Positions 52,264 through 62,280 of a stretch of 64,000 nucleotides of DNA are shown here, piece by piece. The translations under genes and the position numbers were made by a program. Each line of letters starts with the position of its first letter. Position 1 is the stretch's first letter. The stretch lies in the NCBI RefSeq assembly GCF_007741535.1, contig NZ_CP036525.1, positions 4,340,001 to 4,404,000 on the forward strand, written 5' to 3'. The stretch is from Rubripirellula lacrimiformis. GTDB lineage: Bacteria > Planctomycetota > Planctomycetia > Pirellulales > Pirellulaceae. The notes under the pieces were generated by a model, which had not been told where the DNA came from, did no database searches, and saw only the letters and a program-made list of their open reading frames with translations.

Positions 52264-54191
52264 TAGGCTCGCATCAGGCTTTCGATCCGTTCGATCGCTT
52301 CCTGAGCCGACATGGCGGTTTGGCCACGGCCGATCGATTTGCCCTTTTCGATCCAACCTTTGACGTTCTTTTCGGCTGCGATGGCCGTGCTGTGGGATTT
52401 GCCGCCGAAGTGACGTGCGATCTCGGTATAGGCGGCCGACGTCATCTGACGCGACAAATACATCGCCAACATCCGTGGCTCGGTCACCGCTCGCGTTTGC
52501 GTTCGGCTTCGCAGCACGTCCAGCGGCAACTGGAACGCATCGCAAACGGCGGTTTCGATCACCGACAAACTGGCAACCGGTTTGGCCGATCGCAGCACGT
52601 CTCCGCCAAAGCGGCGAACTTCGTCCATCGTCGGGTTCCGGCCATACATCCGCTGCAGCAAATTGATCGTGTTGACCACGCCACTGATCACGCGTCCGTC
52701 ACCGGCCAACATCGACGTCAGTTGCTCGACCATGTCGTCGTCCAACGGAAACTGACAGGTATCGCCAAGCCAACGACGCAGGATGGTTTGGCGGGTGGTC
52801 AGGTCCAATGCCCCGACGGGACAAACCAGTCCGCTGGCCATCCGGCCGGCCAATTCCTGAGTCAGTCCCTGGATTTCGGTGGGAGCGTGCGAGCCGCTGA
52901 AGATCAAAGGTCGACCGGCATTGGCCAACGTTTCAACGGTGTACAACACTTCGCGTAGCGTCGCCTTCTTGGATCCCAAAAACTGGACGTCGTCGATCAA
53001 CAGTGCATCGACTTCGCGGTATCGACGACGGAACGATGTGATGCCGCTGTTACCGACCGACGTGATGAAGTCGTTGGTGAACTGTTCGGCCGACAAGTGC
53101 ATCACCCGACGCATCCGATGCCGACGACGGAACTGGTCCGCGATCGCTGACAACATATGCGTCTTGCCGGTTCCCGACGGACCGCACAAGAACAACGGAC
53201 TGGCCAGCCCCGGTTGTTGGCAGACCATCGTCATCGCCGTGAACGCCAATTGGTTGCACGAACCCGAAACGAACGTCGACGCATTCATGGGCCGCTGAGG
53301 TGCAGCCGACTTTTTGCCATCGGCGGAACCAGCACCAGCGTTGCTTCCCGCGGCGTTGTTGGCGGCGGATTGGCCCGCGGCGTTTCGGCTGGATCGTTTG
53401 CCGGTCGCAGATGATTTGGATTTCGGTTGCGCGGTTGCCGACGTGAACTCCGAAGGCATGTCCAGCATGGCGGCCGAATCGACGACCGGTGGACGACGCC
53501 GTTCGCGAGCTGTGCCAGCACCGTGGGCGACCAGCTGTGACATCGACATGGTGCGTCCACGCGACGAAGAACCGGACGCCGCTTGACCGCGTTTGCTGCG
53601 GCCTCGAGTCAGTTCACCACGACGACGCGCCCCGCCGGCCGATGGCTGCTGTGTTTCCCCCGTACCGGTGTCACGCTTGCCGGTGTCAGCATCACCTGCA
53701 ACAAGGTTGCCTGCAGCGGGATGCGACGAATCGTTTTCCGAAGACGGGGTCGCTCGGCTGGCCGAGGCATCCTCGCCTAGCAGAGGCAGATCGGCTTGAG
53801 CCGGTTCGGGCTGTGCCAGTTCAACGGCAACGTGAGTCGAGGATCCGCAAGCGTGCATCGCTGCGGCTCGAAGTTCGTTCAAGAAGTTCTTGCGAAGTCG
53901 ATCGAGTGCAAACTGGCCGCGAACGCGGACCATCACGCAACCACGGACGATGCTGCTATCGGCAGTCGCTGCTGGTTCGGTGTCTGCTTGGTTCTCTACG
54001 CCTTGGTTTTCGTTGGCCCGAGTTTCGTCGGACTTGTTCGCTACCGCAAAAGAGACTCCGTGGGTAAACCACATTCGGAATCGATCTGCACCGATGCGTT
54101 GTTCAAGCGCTTCCTTGAAATGTGCGACAACGTCCCTGTCGTCGGTGCAGCCGTGCGGAGCAGACATACCGGTAGCGCAATCCTCCTTCAT
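52263..54191 (-). CDS. dnaA: Chromosomal replication initiator DnaA, long linker
   Basis: A 642-residue DnaA. Domain I is short but recognisable (FKEALEQRIGADRFRMWF, 25-42). A low-complexity Ser/Ala/Gly/Arg-rich linker of about 170 residues (130-300) replaces the usual short domain II. The AAA+ domain III begins near 303 with Walker A LFLCGPSGTGKTHM (around 337-344), Walker B DALLIDDVQFLGS and sensor motifs. Domain IV ends with the DNA-binding signature MTSAAYTEIARHFGGKSHSTAIAAEKNV. ATG 54191 is chosen because the upstream part (from 54269) lacks DnaA sequence. It initiates replication at oriC. Confidence 0.92.
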   Translation of the reverse strand: MKEDCATGMSAPHGCTDDRDVVAHFKEALEQRIGADRFRMWFTHGVSFAVANKSDETRANENQGVENQADTEPAATADSSIVRGCVMVRVRGQFALDRLRKNFLNELRAAAMHACGSSTHVAVELAQPEPAQADLPLLGEDASASRATPSSENDSSHPAAGNLVAGDADTGKRDTGTGETQQPSAGGARRRGELTRGRSKRGQAASGSSSRGRTMSMSQLVAHGAGTARERRRPPVVDSAAMLDMPSEFTSATAQPKSKSSATGKRSSRNAAGQSAANNAAGSNAGAGSADGKKSAAPQRPMNASTFVSGSCNQLAFTAMTMVCQQPGLASPLFLCGPSGTGKTHMLSAIADQFRRRHRMRRVMHLSAEQFTNDFITSVGNSGITSFRRRYREVDALLIDDVQFLGSKKATLREVLYTVETLANAGRPLIFSGSHAPTEIQGLTQELAGRMASGLVCPVGALDLTTRQTILRRWLGDTCQFPLDDDMVEQLTSMLAGDGRVISGVVNTINLLQRMYGRNPTMDEVRRFGGDVLRSAKPVASLSVIETAVCDAFQLPLDVLRSRTQTRAVTEPRMLAMYLSRQMTSAAYTEIARHFGGKSHSTAIAAEKNVKGWIEKGKSIGRGQTAMSAQEAIERIESLMRA

Positions 54192-54647
54192 GGACGTTTC
54201 GCGGACCAACCAAAAACATCGACGGGTGTCTATTCGCCCACGCGAATGGCGTCGATGGTTTGCGAACAAGAAGCTTACCGAAGCGTTGGCACTGAAAAGG
54301 TCACCAACCTAGCTCCACTCATTGTTAACTGGGCAGCAACACTGCCTCTCGTTCGCTTCACGCCTTTGACGAGCTACTCTCCTGCCGGCGTGAGGCAAGA
54401 TTCTATGGTTGCTAGCATTCAAGTCAAATGCTGTTGGATAGAGAAAGCTAAGTTTAGAAAATGTGAAGGCGATTGACGATGCAGTTGACCCAAAAACGCC
54501 GATTCTGATGCTTGGGAATTTGGTCCCGCCGGATCCCCTGAGACCGGTCCGGAAACTTTGCGTGGTTGTGGATAATGTGTCGGCTGAAACCGGCGAACCA
54601 GAATCCTGGATTTAGTTTGCGGCCGTAACATCTTACCCGTGCGGACT
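54192..54647. promoter_or_regulatory. dnaA upstream region with one perfect DnaA box
   Basis: TGTGGATAA at 54567-54575 is the reverse complement of the consensus TTATCCACA. Only one perfect box is visible. A near-match TGTTGGATA is close by, and no AT-rich unwinding stretch beyond an ordinary promoter. It could autoregulate dnaA or be a small part of oriC. Confidence 0.5.
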
Positions 54648-56168
54648 TTACCGATCACCGGTGGATGAAGATTGGAAGTGGGCGGCATGATTGGCCCGGG
54701 AAACACTTGACGCCAACGATTTGCACCAAACCGTTTCGGCCATCATCGGCTCCATCGCCGCGCGGCGGTACAGCTGCTTTGCGGCGTCGTTGCCGCGGTC
54801 GACCGCCAAGATCATCCGCTGGGCACCGATCGACCGACCGCAGGCCATCGCGTGAGCGATCAAATGGCCAGCCAATCGGCGCCCCCGCGCCTCGGGGACC
54901 AGCCCCATGTAGACCAGTTCAATTACGGGCGGCGGAGGGGGACTGCCGTCACCCGGTGCTGGATCGACTCGCTGGGTGCCACCGGCCTCGCTCTGCGTGG
55001 GGGTCGGGTCGGATTTGGATGGTGGTTCGTCGGTACCTGGAACCTGCTGGGTCCCATGCACACCCAGAATGATGCAGCCGATCGGTTGGGGGGCGGCGGA
55101 GGAACCCGATGTTTCGGTGACGGTGAACCAGAAACGGCGATCGAATGCCGCGGCGGCCCGGTATCCCTGAAAAGTCTGCTGGACGGTCCGAAACTCGTTC
55201 AGCCGTGGGCAGTCCGCCGTTTCCAGATAAGTCCGCTGAACCACATCGGCAAACGATGCAAGGGACTTGGATGCATCCGACCAGTCCAGCGGGCAAAACT
55301 GAAGCGTAGCCGAGGCCGGATCACCGGAAATCGGCTGGCGGGGCCGCTGGGCGTCTGGACTGACATCGGCGGACGCATCCGAGTCTGCGGCGGGCGATGG
55401 GCGGCCGGTGGATGCGGTGACGCCAAGCTGGGTTGCCTGGTCGATCGGCCCGCTCATGTATTCCAGTGTCGCAATCGGCTCCATCGAAAACGCCTGGCAC
55501 CACCCCGCCATCGCGTCGGCTGGATCTGTGTCTTCGGGGGCACTTTCCGGGGATTCACCATTTTCGGGAGGCCGATCCCCGTCTAGCAGCGGGTCTGTCG
55601 CCCATTGGACAAAGCGGACCGTCCGCCTGGCCAGCTCTTGATCGACAGCCGCTGCCAACTGGCCCATGATGCGATCCACGTCGCCAGAGATCGCCGGCTC
55701 ACGCAGCACCAACCCGGCATGCACGATCGTGACGGAGTCTTGGGGCACCGGATCGTCCGGCGATTCCCCCTTCGCGAGCCCGCCGTTGGGTTGAATCGCG
55801 ATGGCGGCGGCGACCACCGCCCCCGGCACAGCATCCTGGACGGCTGGATCGGACGGTTTCCCACCTGCGGCCGAACTGGCGGCCGAACTGGCGGCCGAAC
55901 TGGCGGCCGAACTGGCGGCCGAACTGGCGGCCGAACTGGGGTCCGATGCGGGCGATACGGGCGTCGGGGGGGGCGTCGATGCGGCAGTCCGAGCGGTCAC
56001 CAAAATCAACCTTCCAGTGGTCGTGTCCTGGAACACGCTACGAATTTGGTCGATGGCAATCTGTGCGCGGCCTAGCGACAGATTCGCTAACAGCGGTGGC
56101 AGCAGCTGCTGCAACAACTCGGGTCGCGGCGATTCTGTCTGGTAGGTCAACGTTTCCGAACGCATCAA
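54648..56168 (-). CDS. GNAT-family acetyltransferase with Ser-Ala-Ala repeat
   Basis: A 506-residue protein. The C-terminal GNAT domain is at about 400-480: VIELVYMGLVPEARGRRLAGHLIAHAMACGRSIG is the acetyl-CoA loop (RGRRLAGH), followed by ILAVDRGNDAAKQLYRRAAM. Upstream, about 300-370 is a divergent GNAT-like or linking part, and near residues 77-98 an exact ASS tandem repeat (SSAASSAASSAASSAA) separates an N-terminal domain. Repeat length should vary. Substrate unknown. It lies upstream of dnaA, same strand. Confidence 0.8.
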   Translation of the reverse strand: MMRSETLTYQTESPRPELLQQLLPPLLANLSLGRAQIAIDQIRSVFQDTTTGRLILVTARTAASTPPPTPVSPASDPSSAASSAASSAASSAASSAASSAAGGKPSDPAVQDAVPGAVVAAAIAIQPNGGLAKGESPDDPVPQDSVTIVHAGLVLREPAISGDVDRIMGQLAAAVDQELARRTVRFVQWATDPLLDGDRPPENGESPESAPEDTDPADAMAGWCQAFSMEPIATLEYMSGPIDQATQLGVTASTGRPSPAADSDASADVSPDAQRPRQPISGDPASATLQFCPLDWSDASKSLASFADVVQRTYLETADCPRLNEFRTVQQTFQGYRAAAAFDRRFWFTVTETSGSSAAPQPIGCIILGVHGTQQVPGTDEPPSKSDPTPTQSEAGGTQRVDPAPGDGSPPPPPVIELVYMGLVPEARGRRLAGHLIAHAMACGRSIGAQRMILAVDRGNDAAKQLYRRAAMEPMMAETVWCKSLASSVSRANHAAHFQSSSTGDR

Positions 56169-56373
56169 TCGCCTCTTTCCAAAAGGATTCCCGTTTGTGG
56201 CGGTTTTTCATATCGCCAGGTTCCCCCTATCATACGGTTCGTCCTAGCGAGCGGACTGCGGAGCCGATTTCAGAGGCTGGCGGTCCGGCCTACCATGCTT
56301 CCCTCGACGGCTAGCGAGGAATGCAGCCGGGCGGGAGTCTACAAATCAGTGCCATTCACGGAAAGTCAGATCG

Positions 56374-57648
56374 ATGTTTCGCCGAATCTTCTTCGCATGC
56401 TTCGCCGCACCTTTGGTCTTTGCACTGCTGATCGCCGATTCCCCGTCCAGCGACGCGCAGGGTCTGTTTCGGCGGATCCAGAGCCGAATCCAGGCTCGAT
56501 CCCAGGCCGCGCCACAATACCGACCACCCGCCCCACCGAATACGGCGCCCCGATCGCCAAATACGGATCCAAGCCGAGCCCCATCGCTGAACCGCGTCAG
56601 TCCGGTCGACGAGGACGGTGACGCGGACCAGGACGCCGATCCAGAGAGCGACTCATCGCTAGGCAAATCGATCCTTCGCCGGCCAGGCGATGAAGACGAT
56701 CGCGATGATCCCAAGGCCCCATCCCAAAGCCGGGCAACGATCGGCATCAATGTCGCCGAACCGCGAGGCGGAGTCCCCGGAGTCGAAGTCACTCGATTCA
56801 ATCCGGAATCCAAAGCGGACGAAGCCGGATTGCGAGTAGGCGACGTGATCATTGCGGTCAACGGAAAGCCAGTACGAACCAGCCGCGACATTGCAGAGCA
56901 GTTGAGCCAGTTTTCGGGAGGTGAAGAAATCCAATTGCAGGTTTTCCGCGATCGGAAGCCTTTCGCAGTCACCATTCCCTTGATCGGGCGCAATGCGAAA
57001 CCCGACCAACCCGACCAACCCGACCAACCCGACCAACCCGACCAACCCGACCAACCCGACCGCCGGGCAAACCCGGCGAAGCGTGCAGCGATGACGGGCA
57101 CGTCCCATTTGTCCGGTCCGGTTGGCGATTCAACCCAGGTGCCATTCGGGGTGACCACCGATACGGTTCGCGGAGTACGCGGCGCGGTGGTGACAACCGT
57201 GTCGCCCCATTCGCCGGCCGCCCAAGCGGGATTGAAAAGCGGCGACCGGATCGTATCGATCGACGGTCGCATGGTGATCAACAGCGATTCGCTGCAACGT
57301 TCCATCGCTCGACGTCCCCTCGGTGACGAGGTCGCTCTGCAGTGGGTGCGTGATGCAAAACTGGTTGCTGCCGACGTCAGCTTTGTAAAGCTTGATCCGA
57401 ATGCGTTGGCGTCAAAGGTGTCTGATAAGGATTCGGCCAAGGAACCCTCCGGCGACGCAGCGGAACAGGAACAGTCCGTGGGGTCGGCTTTCGGATCGAT
57501 TCTGGGCGGTTTTTTCGGCAGCCAGACGGAACCGGCATCCAAGAACACTGACGAGATGGCGTTCGGCGATGACGAACCAATCCAACCCGTCGGATTTGAA
57601 AGTGACACCGACGACGCAAGCAGCGTCAAGGAAGCCGGCAAGGAGTGA
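56374..57648 (+). CDS. Secreted protein with two PDZ domains and PDQ repeat
   Basis: A 424-residue exported protein. The signal peptide (MFRRIFFACFAAPLVFALLIADSPSSDA) is followed by a Pro/Asp-rich linker. PDZ 1 is at about 120-215 (ATIGINVAEPRGGVPGVEVTRFNPESKADEAGLRVGDVIIAVNGKPVRTSRDI). A tandem PDQ repeat (PDQPDQPDQ, 9-bp unit, about 6 copies at 57000-57060) precedes PDZ 2 at about 250-340 (GAVVTTVSPHSPAAQAGLKSGDRIVSIDGRMV). No protease domain is present. Probably a periplasmic scaffold. The stop TGA overlaps the uvrC start. Confidence 0.82.
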   Translation: MFRRIFFACFAAPLVFALLIADSPSSDAQGLFRRIQSRIQARSQAAPQYRPPAPPNTAPRSPNTDPSRAPSLNRVSPVDEDGDADQDADPESDSSLGKSILRRPGDEDDRDDPKAPSQSRATIGINVAEPRGGVPGVEVTRFNPESKADEAGLRVGDVIIAVNGKPVRTSRDIAEQLSQFSGGEEIQLQVFRDRKPFAVTIPLIGRNAKPDQPDQPDQPDQPDQPDQPDRRANPAKRAAMTGTSHLSGPVGDSTQVPFGVTTDTVRGVRGAVVTTVSPHSPAAQAGLKSGDRIVSIDGRMVINSDSLQRSIARRPLGDEVALQWVRDAKLVAADVSFVKLDPNALASKVSDKDSAKEPSGDAAEQEQSVGSAFGSILGGFFGSQTEPASKNTDEMAFGDDEPIQPVGFESDTDDASSVKEAGKE

Positions 57649-58976
57649 CAGACGGCAATCCTGAATCCACTGGTTTCGACCACGCAGCGGCCAAGGTCCG
57701 CACGTTCCCGCAGGTACCGGGCGTCTATCTGATGAAGGACGTGGCCGACCGTGTGATCTATGTCGGCAAAGCCAAGAACCTGCGCAGCCGCGCCGGCAGC
57801 TATTTCTTGAAGGCCGCCGCGGAAGATTCGCGGACAGCCAACTGGATCGGCGAGATCGCGGACATCGACTTTGTCCAGTGCGATAGTGAAGTCGATGCGT
57901 TGTTGATGGAAGCCAGGCTGGTCAAAGACATTCAGCCCAAGCACAACAAGGACTTGAAAGACGACAAGTCGTTCCCGTACCTGATGATCACCACGCGTGA
58001 TGAGTTTCCTCGTGTCGAAGTCACACGGGAACCGAAAGAACGCGGCGTCAAATTGTACGGTCCCTTCCCCAGTGCCGGCGCTCTCCGCGGGGCGATCCAA
58101 GTCTTGCAACGGATCTTCAAGTTTCGCACTTGCACGCTGGACATTTCGGAATCGGACGAACGCTGGCAGTGGTTTCGTCCCTGTTTGCTGCACAGCATCC
58201 ACCAATGCACGGCGCCCTGCAACTTTCGCATCAGCAAGGAAGAATACCGACGCGACATCAAACGGTTGCAGACGTTCATGGAAGGCGGCAAGAAGCGATT
58301 GCTGAGCGAAATGAACAAAGAGATGCTGGCGGCAAGCAAGTCGTTGGATTTCGAACGCGCAGCGGTACTTCGCGACGAAATCAAAATGCTGGATCGTTTG
58401 GAAGAACGCGGCGAACTGGAAACGCACGCCCAGCCCGAGGTCTTCTATGTGGATCCCAAGAAGGGGCTGACCGGACTCCGCAAGGTCTTGTCGCTGCCGG
58501 AAACGCCTCGCGTTATCGAGGGCATGGACATCGCCCACCTGGGCGGCGGCGAGACGGTCGCGTCGATGGTTCAGTTCATCGACGGGTTGCCGTTCAAACC
58601 CGGCTATCGCCGATTCCGCATCCAAGATGTGGATGGCATCGACGATTTTCGCAGCATGTACGAAGTCGTTTCGCGCAGGTTCCGTCGACTGTCGGACGAG
58701 GGAGAATCGTTTCCCGACATCCTGTTGATCGACGGCGGCAAGGGGCAACTCAATGCCGCCATGGCCGCATTCCGTGACCAAGAAATCTCGCCCCCGACCG
58801 TGATCTCGCTAGCCAAACGCGAAGAAGAAATCTTCCGTCCCGGTGTGTCGGAATCGATCAAGCTGAGCAAGAGTTCGTACGCGCTGCGGCTGTTGCAGTA
58901 CGTCCGTGACGAGTCCCACCGTTTTGCACAGCACTACCACCACATCCTGCGGTCCAAGTCCACCTTCGATCGTTAG
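57645..58976 (+). CDS. uvrC: Excinuclease ABC subunit C, short form
   Basis: A 443-residue UvrC. The GIY-YIG nuclease is near residues 25-100 (GVYLMKDVADRVIYVGKAKNLRSRAGSYF; the catalytic Glu lies in VDALLMEARLVKDIQPKHN). The UVR coiled coil is about 215-245, and the RNase-H-like C-terminal nuclease follows (GMDIAHLGGGETVASMVQFIDGLPFKPGYRRF; ILIDGGKGQLNAA). It ends right after HRFAQHYHHILRSKSTFDR, so the C-terminal helix-hairpin-helix pair (about 150 residues in E. coli) is missing. The start GTG 57645 overlaps the PDZ stop and has AAGGAG just upstream, so it is coupled. Confidence 0.9.
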   Translation: MTDGNPESTGFDHAAAKVRTFPQVPGVYLMKDVADRVIYVGKAKNLRSRAGSYFLKAAAEDSRTANWIGEIADIDFVQCDSEVDALLMEARLVKDIQPKHNKDLKDDKSFPYLMITTRDEFPRVEVTREPKERGVKLYGPFPSAGALRGAIQVLQRIFKFRTCTLDISESDERWQWFRPCLLHSIHQCTAPCNFRISKEEYRRDIKRLQTFMEGGKKRLLSEMNKEMLAASKSLDFERAAVLRDEIKMLDRLEERGELETHAQPEVFYVDPKKGLTGLRKVLSLPETPRVIEGMDIAHLGGGETVASMVQFIDGLPFKPGYRRFRIQDVDGIDDFRSMYEVVSRRFRRLSDEGESFPDILLIDGGKGQLNAAMAAFRDQEISPPTVISLAKREEEIFRPGVSESIKLSKSSYALRLLQYVRDESHRFAQHYHHILRSKSTFDR

Positions 58977-59056
58977 GTGAAGTGAATTTCGGAAGACTGG
59001 CGCGCTCGGGATTCGGGGGGACGGCGGCGTTGGATTCGGAGTGATGGCGTAGTGAG

Positions 59057-59111
59057 ATTCGCCAATATTCCCTTTGATTGAATGTCGCGTAAGGGAATTC
59101 TGGCGAATTCC
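59057..59111. terminator. Long inverted repeat between convergent genes
   Basis: GATTCGCCA-AT-ATTCCCTT and AAGGGAAT-TC-TGGCGAATTC, bipartite with perfect arms and a 20-nt loop. It lies between the ends of uvrC and the OstA-like gene, which point at each other, so it can act in both directions. No strong T-run. Confidence 0.55.
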
Positions 59112-59139
59112 ACGACGGAGCGTTTGGTGGCGACTTGCG

Positions 59140-62100
59140 TTAGCGTCTTCCGCCCAGTTCAGGGTTGCCTGGGTTGAAGCGTTCGAGGCCTTCGCCTTTG
59201 AACTCCATCGTTCCGGGGCGGACCGTCATTGATCGGACGGCTCCCTCTGGTCCGGGCTGACCGTCGGCCAGAGTTTGCCGGAAGATCGCTGGTCGATTCG
59301 GGGCTCCTTCGACGATGAACAGGTCCTTGAACGATGCATAGGACGCTCGGCTAGCGGTGCCTTCTAGCAGCCCCTTCTTGTTACGCGTGCGGAACACGAC
59401 ACCGCTGACGGCTTCCATTTCCCAGGACGTCCCGCTTCCCGACGCGGATGCGAATGTCGACGCACCTGGGTACGCCTGTACTCCGCTGCCCGGTGTGACC
59501 GAGAATCGCAGCCGGTCGCAATCCAGCGTCGACTGGCCTACCGAAATCGAATCCATTTGGGCGGCGTCAAACGCCTGGTCCCATCCCGAAACCGCTTGCA
59601 CGCCTACACGCACGCCGCGTAGGAAGTCCAAGTTTCGCGACGCCAGATCCGCCTGCATCGAATCGTTGAACGTTAGATGGATCCCGGTCAGCGGCTGCGC
59701 GGCGCTGTCGACCATCGTCGCATTGGCGGATAGCCCGCTGGCGGCCGCGTAGTCATTCTCAGAATCGTCCGTGATGCTCTTCGCAATCGTCCATCCGCGA
59801 TACCAACCCGGGCCGGCACCAACCAACTGGCCACCACCGCCGGGCGAGATCGTCAATGAACGCGCGTGAATCAAGTGCTTGGCTTCGCGCACCCCATCGG
59901 CTGCCGAATGCAACGCCTGGACGATGACCGGGCGCTCGTCGGTCTGCAGCATGGTGATCTTTTGGATCACAGCGTCACGCATCGACGCCATGTCTCGCAT
60001 TTGCACGCCTTCTTGCAGGTCGACTTCCAAACGATCGCCGCTGAAGTGCAGATCCCAGGGTTCCCGATTACTGACGAGCGACGCTTTGATATCGACGCCG
60101 TCGGTGAGAACCGCTTTGCGTCCGTCGAACAGCATCTCACCTTGCCATCGGCAATGCGGAGCACTGGTCCAAATGAAACCGCCATCGTTGTTGCCGCTTG
60201 CGACGTCACCGGCCGGACCTGAACCGGCCAACCCGGTGGGAAGTGCTGCGGTGGGAATCTGGAACTCACCAGCCGCGTTGATCCACACCATGTTGTCGCT
60301 GGGACGAATTTGAATCTGTGGTCCGACAAAGAACCCGTCGCCCAGTTCGAACCTAGCCGGTTTGGCCGGGCTGCTGCTAAGTTGCAATACGTCCTGGCCA
60401 CCGCCATCAATCAACGCCAAACTTTCGCCGGTCATTTTAGCCGGCAAGGACTGGCCGCCCATTTCCAACATGTGCGTGACCTCGACACCACCGACCACAC
60501 TTAGTTTCTTGGCACTTAGGCCGGCCGAGTTTCGACGCAGTTGTGCATTGATCGATGCACCGCGGATCACTGGGCGTGTGCGAGCGACCGGGTCGACCAT
60601 CGGCGAATCCGATGTCGGTTGAGCCACCCATTGACGCAGCGGCGATGCCGCCGCGGAATTCCCGGCCAGCGAACCATCCGATGCACCGGATCGCGGTGAC
60701 GGTTCCTCTTCGCTGACAAAGTCCAACCACATTTCGTCCGTTTCGGCCGCAACAGCCATCGTCATGATGCGAACGTTGCCCTTGATGTTGAACCACTTGG
60801 GCACCAGGGTCGTTCTCGGTTCCGATTCGGGCGAACCGGGTTGCGGTGCCATGCTGTTCGGGTCGGGGGTCACCGGTTCGGGCGTAAACAGACCGAAAAT
60901 CGAATCGGCTGCAAATTCACCACCGTCAACCAACCAAGCCCGTACATCGCCTTCGACGCGAAGCTCGACGTCCGTGTTCAAGTTTTTGGCGGTCGCAACG
61001 CCTTCGGGACGAACATAAAAACCGTCCCGCCATCTTGCTTCTCGCACCGGATTGGTGGGATCGTCCACCGTCACAATCCCGGCTCCGTCGGCATTGATGA
61101 CGCCGATCGCTTCAGGGTTGGCCGGATCGAACTGGTAGATCAAGTTCGCAAGGCTGGCCTTGATGGCGCCCCGCCGGACCCGGATCCCACGTTGCCCGCT
61201 GGCTTCCAACAAACCAACGGTCGCGTTCAGAGTGATTTCATCCGCGCTGATCTCGCTGTCGATGCTGGGCAATTTGGCCGACGCTGGACTTCCGAACGCC
61301 ACCATCTTCACCAGCCAATCCAGCGGCGTTCGCCGTACGATCGAATCATTGGTGGGATCATTCAGCGTCAATTCCAATTGCTGACAATCAAACCGATCGG
61401 CAAGCTGGCCAGCGGTCTGATAGATCAACGATACCGATTCACGCAGCAACAGTTGGTCGATCGCGAAATCGTATTCGACTCGGCCACCACAGGCCACGGA
61501 AATCATCCCTGGCTGATCCGAATCGGGTCCTGAATCATTTGCAGAATCAAACAAGCCGCCACCACGTAGCGGCATCATCAATTCGTCCAGGTAGATCAGT
61601 TCCATGCGGTCCAGCACGGCTGGTGATGATCCGCCTGGTGATGCGGCACCCGCCAAATGGATCGTCAAGTCGCGGCCAACCATGCGAGCCTCACCGACCG
61701 ACATATTGATCGCTTCGGTGGTCCAAATTTTGTGACTATCGATACCAACGTTAGCGGTCCTCAGATCCAACGACCGTTTGCCCTCTTGATCCGGATCGGC
61801 GCGAAAAATATGAACGTCGCCTACCATGCGGCCCCAATCGATCGGCGGTGCGCCACCGCTCATCACATCCAGCGACTCAGTGAATTTCAGCTCCGCGCCT
61901 TCGGCGGCTTCGATGATCACCGGCTCGCTGGCCTTGGTCGCTGACAATCCGCGGCCGATGACGACCGTGATCGGCCACAATCGCCAATGCGCTTCGTCGG
62001 TTTGTTCCCAATTTTCAAACAGCAACACACCTTGGGAAGTTTGCAACTGCTTGCAAGTGCCACGCTGCCATGATCCGTCCGGGAACAGATCCGCCAATGA

Positions 62101-62250
62101 ATCGTCACCTCGCCTGACCGCCGACTGTTTCAGCGCGATCGATTCCACTTCGGGTGGCTGCATGAACGGCGACAGCGCGTTCTGGTAGACAACCGAAGAT
62201 GCCAACAGAAAGACGAATGCCGATAGATAGTGTGTCAGTGAATGAATCAT
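59140..62250 (-). CDS. OstA/LptA-like large periplasmic protein (LptC-LptA functional analogue)
   Basis: A 1036-residue protein. One N-terminal membrane segment (MIHSLTHYLSAFVFLLASSVVYQNALSPF) resembles that of LptC. The rest is beta-rich with OstA-type strands: IKGNVRIMTMAVAAETDEMWLDF, VVGGVEVTHMLEMGGQSLPAKMTGESLALI and SSPAKPARFELGDGFFVGPQIQIRP have the alternating pattern of LptA (G-PxRxxxGxxxxxGxxIxx). Far longer than LptC plus LptA together. It lies directly after kdsD-kdsC on the same strand, the order of the E. coli kdsD-kdsC-lptC-lptA cluster. Predicted role: the periplasmic bridge for lipopolysaccharide transport. Inferred, not proven. Confidence 0.7.
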   Translation of the reverse strand: MIHSLTHYLSAFVFLLASSVVYQNALSPFMQPPEVESIALKQSAVRRGDDSLADLFPDGSWQRGTCKQLQTSQGVLLFENWEQTDEAHWRLWPITVVIGRGLSATKASEPVIIEAAEGAELKFTESLDVMSGGAPPIDWGRMVGDVHIFRADPDQEGKRSLDLRTANVGIDSHKIWTTEAINMSVGEARMVGRDLTIHLAGAASPGGSSPAVLDRMELIYLDELMMPLRGGGLFDSANDSGPDSDQPGMISVACGGRVEYDFAIDQLLLRESVSLIYQTAGQLADRFDCQQLELTLNDPTNDSIVRRTPLDWLVKMVAFGSPASAKLPSIDSEISADEITLNATVGLLEASGQRGIRVRRGAIKASLANLIYQFDPANPEAIGVINADGAGIVTVDDPTNPVREARWRDGFYVRPEGVATAKNLNTDVELRVEGDVRAWLVDGGEFAADSIFGLFTPEPVTPDPNSMAPQPGSPESEPRTTLVPKWFNIKGNVRIMTMAVAAETDEMWLDFVSEEEPSPRSGASDGSLAGNSAAASPLRQWVAQPTSDSPMVDPVARTRPVIRGASINAQLRRNSAGLSAKKLSVVGGVEVTHMLEMGGQSLPAKMTGESLALIDGGGQDVLQLSSSPAKPARFELGDGFFVGPQIQIRPSDNMVWINAAGEFQIPTAALPTGLAGSGPAGDVASGNNDGGFIWTSAPHCRWQGEMLFDGRKAVLTDGVDIKASLVSNREPWDLHFSGDRLEVDLQEGVQMRDMASMRDAVIQKITMLQTDERPVIVQALHSAADGVREAKHLIHARSLTISPGGGGQLVGAGPGWYRGWTIAKSITDDSENDYAAASGLSANATMVDSAAQPLTGIHLTFNDSMQADLASRNLDFLRGVRVGVQAVSGWDQAFDAAQMDSISVGQSTLDCDRLRFSVTPGSGVQAYPGASTFASASGSGTSWEMEAVSGVVFRTRNKKGLLEGTASRASYASFKDLFIVEGAPNRPAIFRQTLADGQPGPEGAVRSMTVRPGTMEFKGEGLERFNPGNPELGGRR

Positions 62251-62280
62251 GGTGACTCCGATTCAACGCGATAGCCGTTT

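Noticed and set aside
54192-54647. A full oriC upstream of dnaA
   Set aside because: Only one perfect DnaA box and no clear unwinding element; kept as a regulatory region.
56346-58781. An 811-codon open frame on the minus strand opposite the PDZ gene and uvrC
   Set aside because: It is the reverse-frame shadow of two well-supported genes; it has no signature, reads through the PDZ repeat as WSGWSG, and lacks a ribosome binding site.
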